DNA of 64,000 bases, from assembly GCA_964036295.1 (NCBI GenBank), contig OZ038462.1, positions 39,971,680 to 40,035,679 of the forward strand. Reading direction: 5' to 3'. Shown here piece by piece: positions 62,280 to 64,000 of this stretch; position 1 is the stretch's first letter, and every line of letters begins with the position of its first letter. The notes below the pieces were generated by a model. That model was not told where the DNA came from. It did no database searches and saw nothing but the letters and a program-made list of their open reading frames with translations. The translations under genes were made by a program, and so were the position numbers. This DNA is from Plumapathes pennacea. Taxonomy: Eukaryota > Cnidaria > Anthozoa > Antipatharia > Myriopathidae.

Positions 62280-64000
62280 CAAATTATTTCTTATCCTCAG
62301 ATTATTCCTTCTTGTTGGTTCTTCAGTTCAGGTGAATAAGCTGCAACTGCACTATTTTCGTTTTTGAAAGAAAGGAGAAAAAGTTAGTTAAAAGCCGGGT
62401 TCCACTGGCAAGAAATCTGTTAACATAATTGTCTCCGCCTTAGACTGAAGATGCTTCTATTGCGTGCGAGTCTGTTAAGGGGCGTATGTTTGTGTTAGTG
62501 TTGGGGTCACTCCTGAAATAGAAGGGACGGAGACAAGTCACTGTCTCCTGAACAGTCATTACAGTCATTAATGTTCAATGAAAAACAGCATGCAGACTGC
62601 ACGACTTTTTCAAGGCAACCACCCACCCCTCCCCGAAATCTATATGCTTTAAAGTGCCTCATATACTGTAAGATCGTGGTTTACTGCACGTTGTGATATC
62701 GTGTAACTGTGGTTTTTTTCTCTTATCGGGCCGTTCGTGTTAGCGTGATTAAATCCTCTTGTGTATTTTCCGGTAATACAAGTGCTTTGTATGGTAAACG
62801 CAGGGCAAAGATACTTTAAAGTGATTTAGATATTGAGTGAGTTAATCCCGCAGCCATCTGAGGACGAATAGTTTAAAGAAAGGAACGTGTCAAGTGTATT
62901 CTGGAGTCTTGAGTCCATACTCGACAAAAATCGCGTGAATGGACTCGTGTCAAACGTACACAGACACCCCAGGCCATCACACCGCGATAAGAGTTGCACG
63001 CGATTGCACGCGATTGAAACCGGAACATGTGGTTCTCCTGGTTCTCAAAGAATTATTTTAATCAACGTTTCAGGTAAAATTCTGTCCTGAAAATTGGTTG
63101 TCGTCACATAAGACACCGCGTGGCTTTTCCGCCAACGGCTGTCATGGCAGCAATAAATTAAATGATAATTGAGTTATGAAAGAGCAAGAGTCTTCGATTT
63201 GTATTCATAGACAAGTATCCGAGACACTGCGACGCATGTTGGCGTAATCATCAATAGTTGCATTGTATATTAGTACACAGTGCTAAGAAAGCAAACTGCG
63301 GTCCAACAAGGCTGAGCCTGAGATCTAATATATAGTCGGTTCTGGCAAAAAAATATCCAATTATATTTCCTAATTCATGTCACTGTACAGAGCGCTTTTC
63401 GGATGTGTCGATATTTCCTAAGGCTGGACAGATTGTACGCTGCATGTTGTTCTGCTGATGGATCTTGTGTCTCAGTGCCTCGACCGGCAGGACATTTTTC
63501 GAGGTGAAGTTGTGAGCTAAAAATATTTAAAAAGCTATTAACATTTTTCATGTTCGTGTGTGCGTGCCAGGTGGAAAAAGTTTGTTTAACTTTGGGGCAC
63601 TGGGGTCAAATGTTTAAACTATTGTTTGGCCGTGTGAAAATTGGGATATTGGAATAGGATACCTTCCATCACCTATTAGCTTTTCCAGAATGCCTTGATA
63701 AACGTCTTTCCTTTAACGGGAAAGGCAGGTGTGTAACAGGACATAAAATTGTGCTGTTTTTCTTGTGAGCGCACAGGTATTTGTGTATCATATGTATTTT
63801 GCCAAAATTATGTTCGGAATCAACGGTCTCTGACAGTTGACATTCAATATAAGTAAAATACAAACAAGGTTTGACCGCTCCTAAAACATTGTTTAAATGC
63901 TCCACTGATCATCGAAGCTTCCGATAATCAAATCCTCAGGTGGTACAAGTGAAGGAAAAAATATCTTTACTCTGGTAACTGAATTATCACCTCAGCGCGC
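62280..64000. other. Downstream intergenic, nothing recognised
   Basis: 1.7 kb without a recognisable exon, RNA gene or element. The open frames at 62887-63090 and 63669-63905 show no family resemblance and no convincing splice structure. Confidence 0.5.

Overview
The window is nuclear DNA from an animal, most likely an anthozoan cnidarian (a stony coral or close relative). The clues are conserved metazoan gene families with many small GT-AG introns, very vertebrate-like exon phases, a tRNA-derived SINE, Helitron remnants and many short inverted-repeat (MITE-like) elements. Species assignment is inference only. I found no bacterial genes, CRISPR array, rRNA or intact tRNA gene. All gene models were spliced by hand from visible GT/AG signals, reading-frame phase and remembered family sequence; nothing was aligned by computer.

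Left part (1-28684) is a tandem segmental duplication. Copy A is about 1913-13034 and copy B about 13035-28684; 60-800 is the tail of a third, older copy running off the left edge. Each complete copy carries one 8-exon minus-strand gene of the ADP-ribosyl cyclase/CD38 family (copy A 292 aa, copy B 290 aa, both apparently intact). The right breakpoint of the duplication lies in an intron of a GLIS2-like zinc-finger gene (27882-29931, minus), so copy A carries only the zinc-finger exon of that gene (12233-12945). Later insertions distinguish the copies: copy B gained a SINE (13131-13421) and a 2-kb Helitron-like element (14365-16328), while copy A gained a nest of MITEs (about 6117-6783) and lacks the 2.9 kb at 24978-27877.

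Middle part: a 3-exon AP-4 (TFAP4) bHLH-zipper gene (32667-33594, plus) is followed by a MITE-rich spacer ending in a 181-bp near-perfect hairpin about 80 bp upstream of the next start codon.

Right part: the complete 27-exon CYFIP gene (36008-54228, plus; 1248 aa), a WAVE regulatory complex subunit whose introns hold several minisatellites abutting splice acceptors, and the complete 8-exon COMMD6 gene (55307-62135, plus; 198 aa). Beyond 62280 nothing is recognisable.

The genes share no obvious pathway: NAD/cADPR metabolism, two transcription factors, actin regulation, and a COMMD/CCC-complex subunit. The most notable signals are the ADP-ribosyl cyclase array with a fast-diverging exon and an altered active-site signature, the orphan zinc-finger exon, and the tandem repeats that duplicate splice-acceptor sequence in CYFIP.
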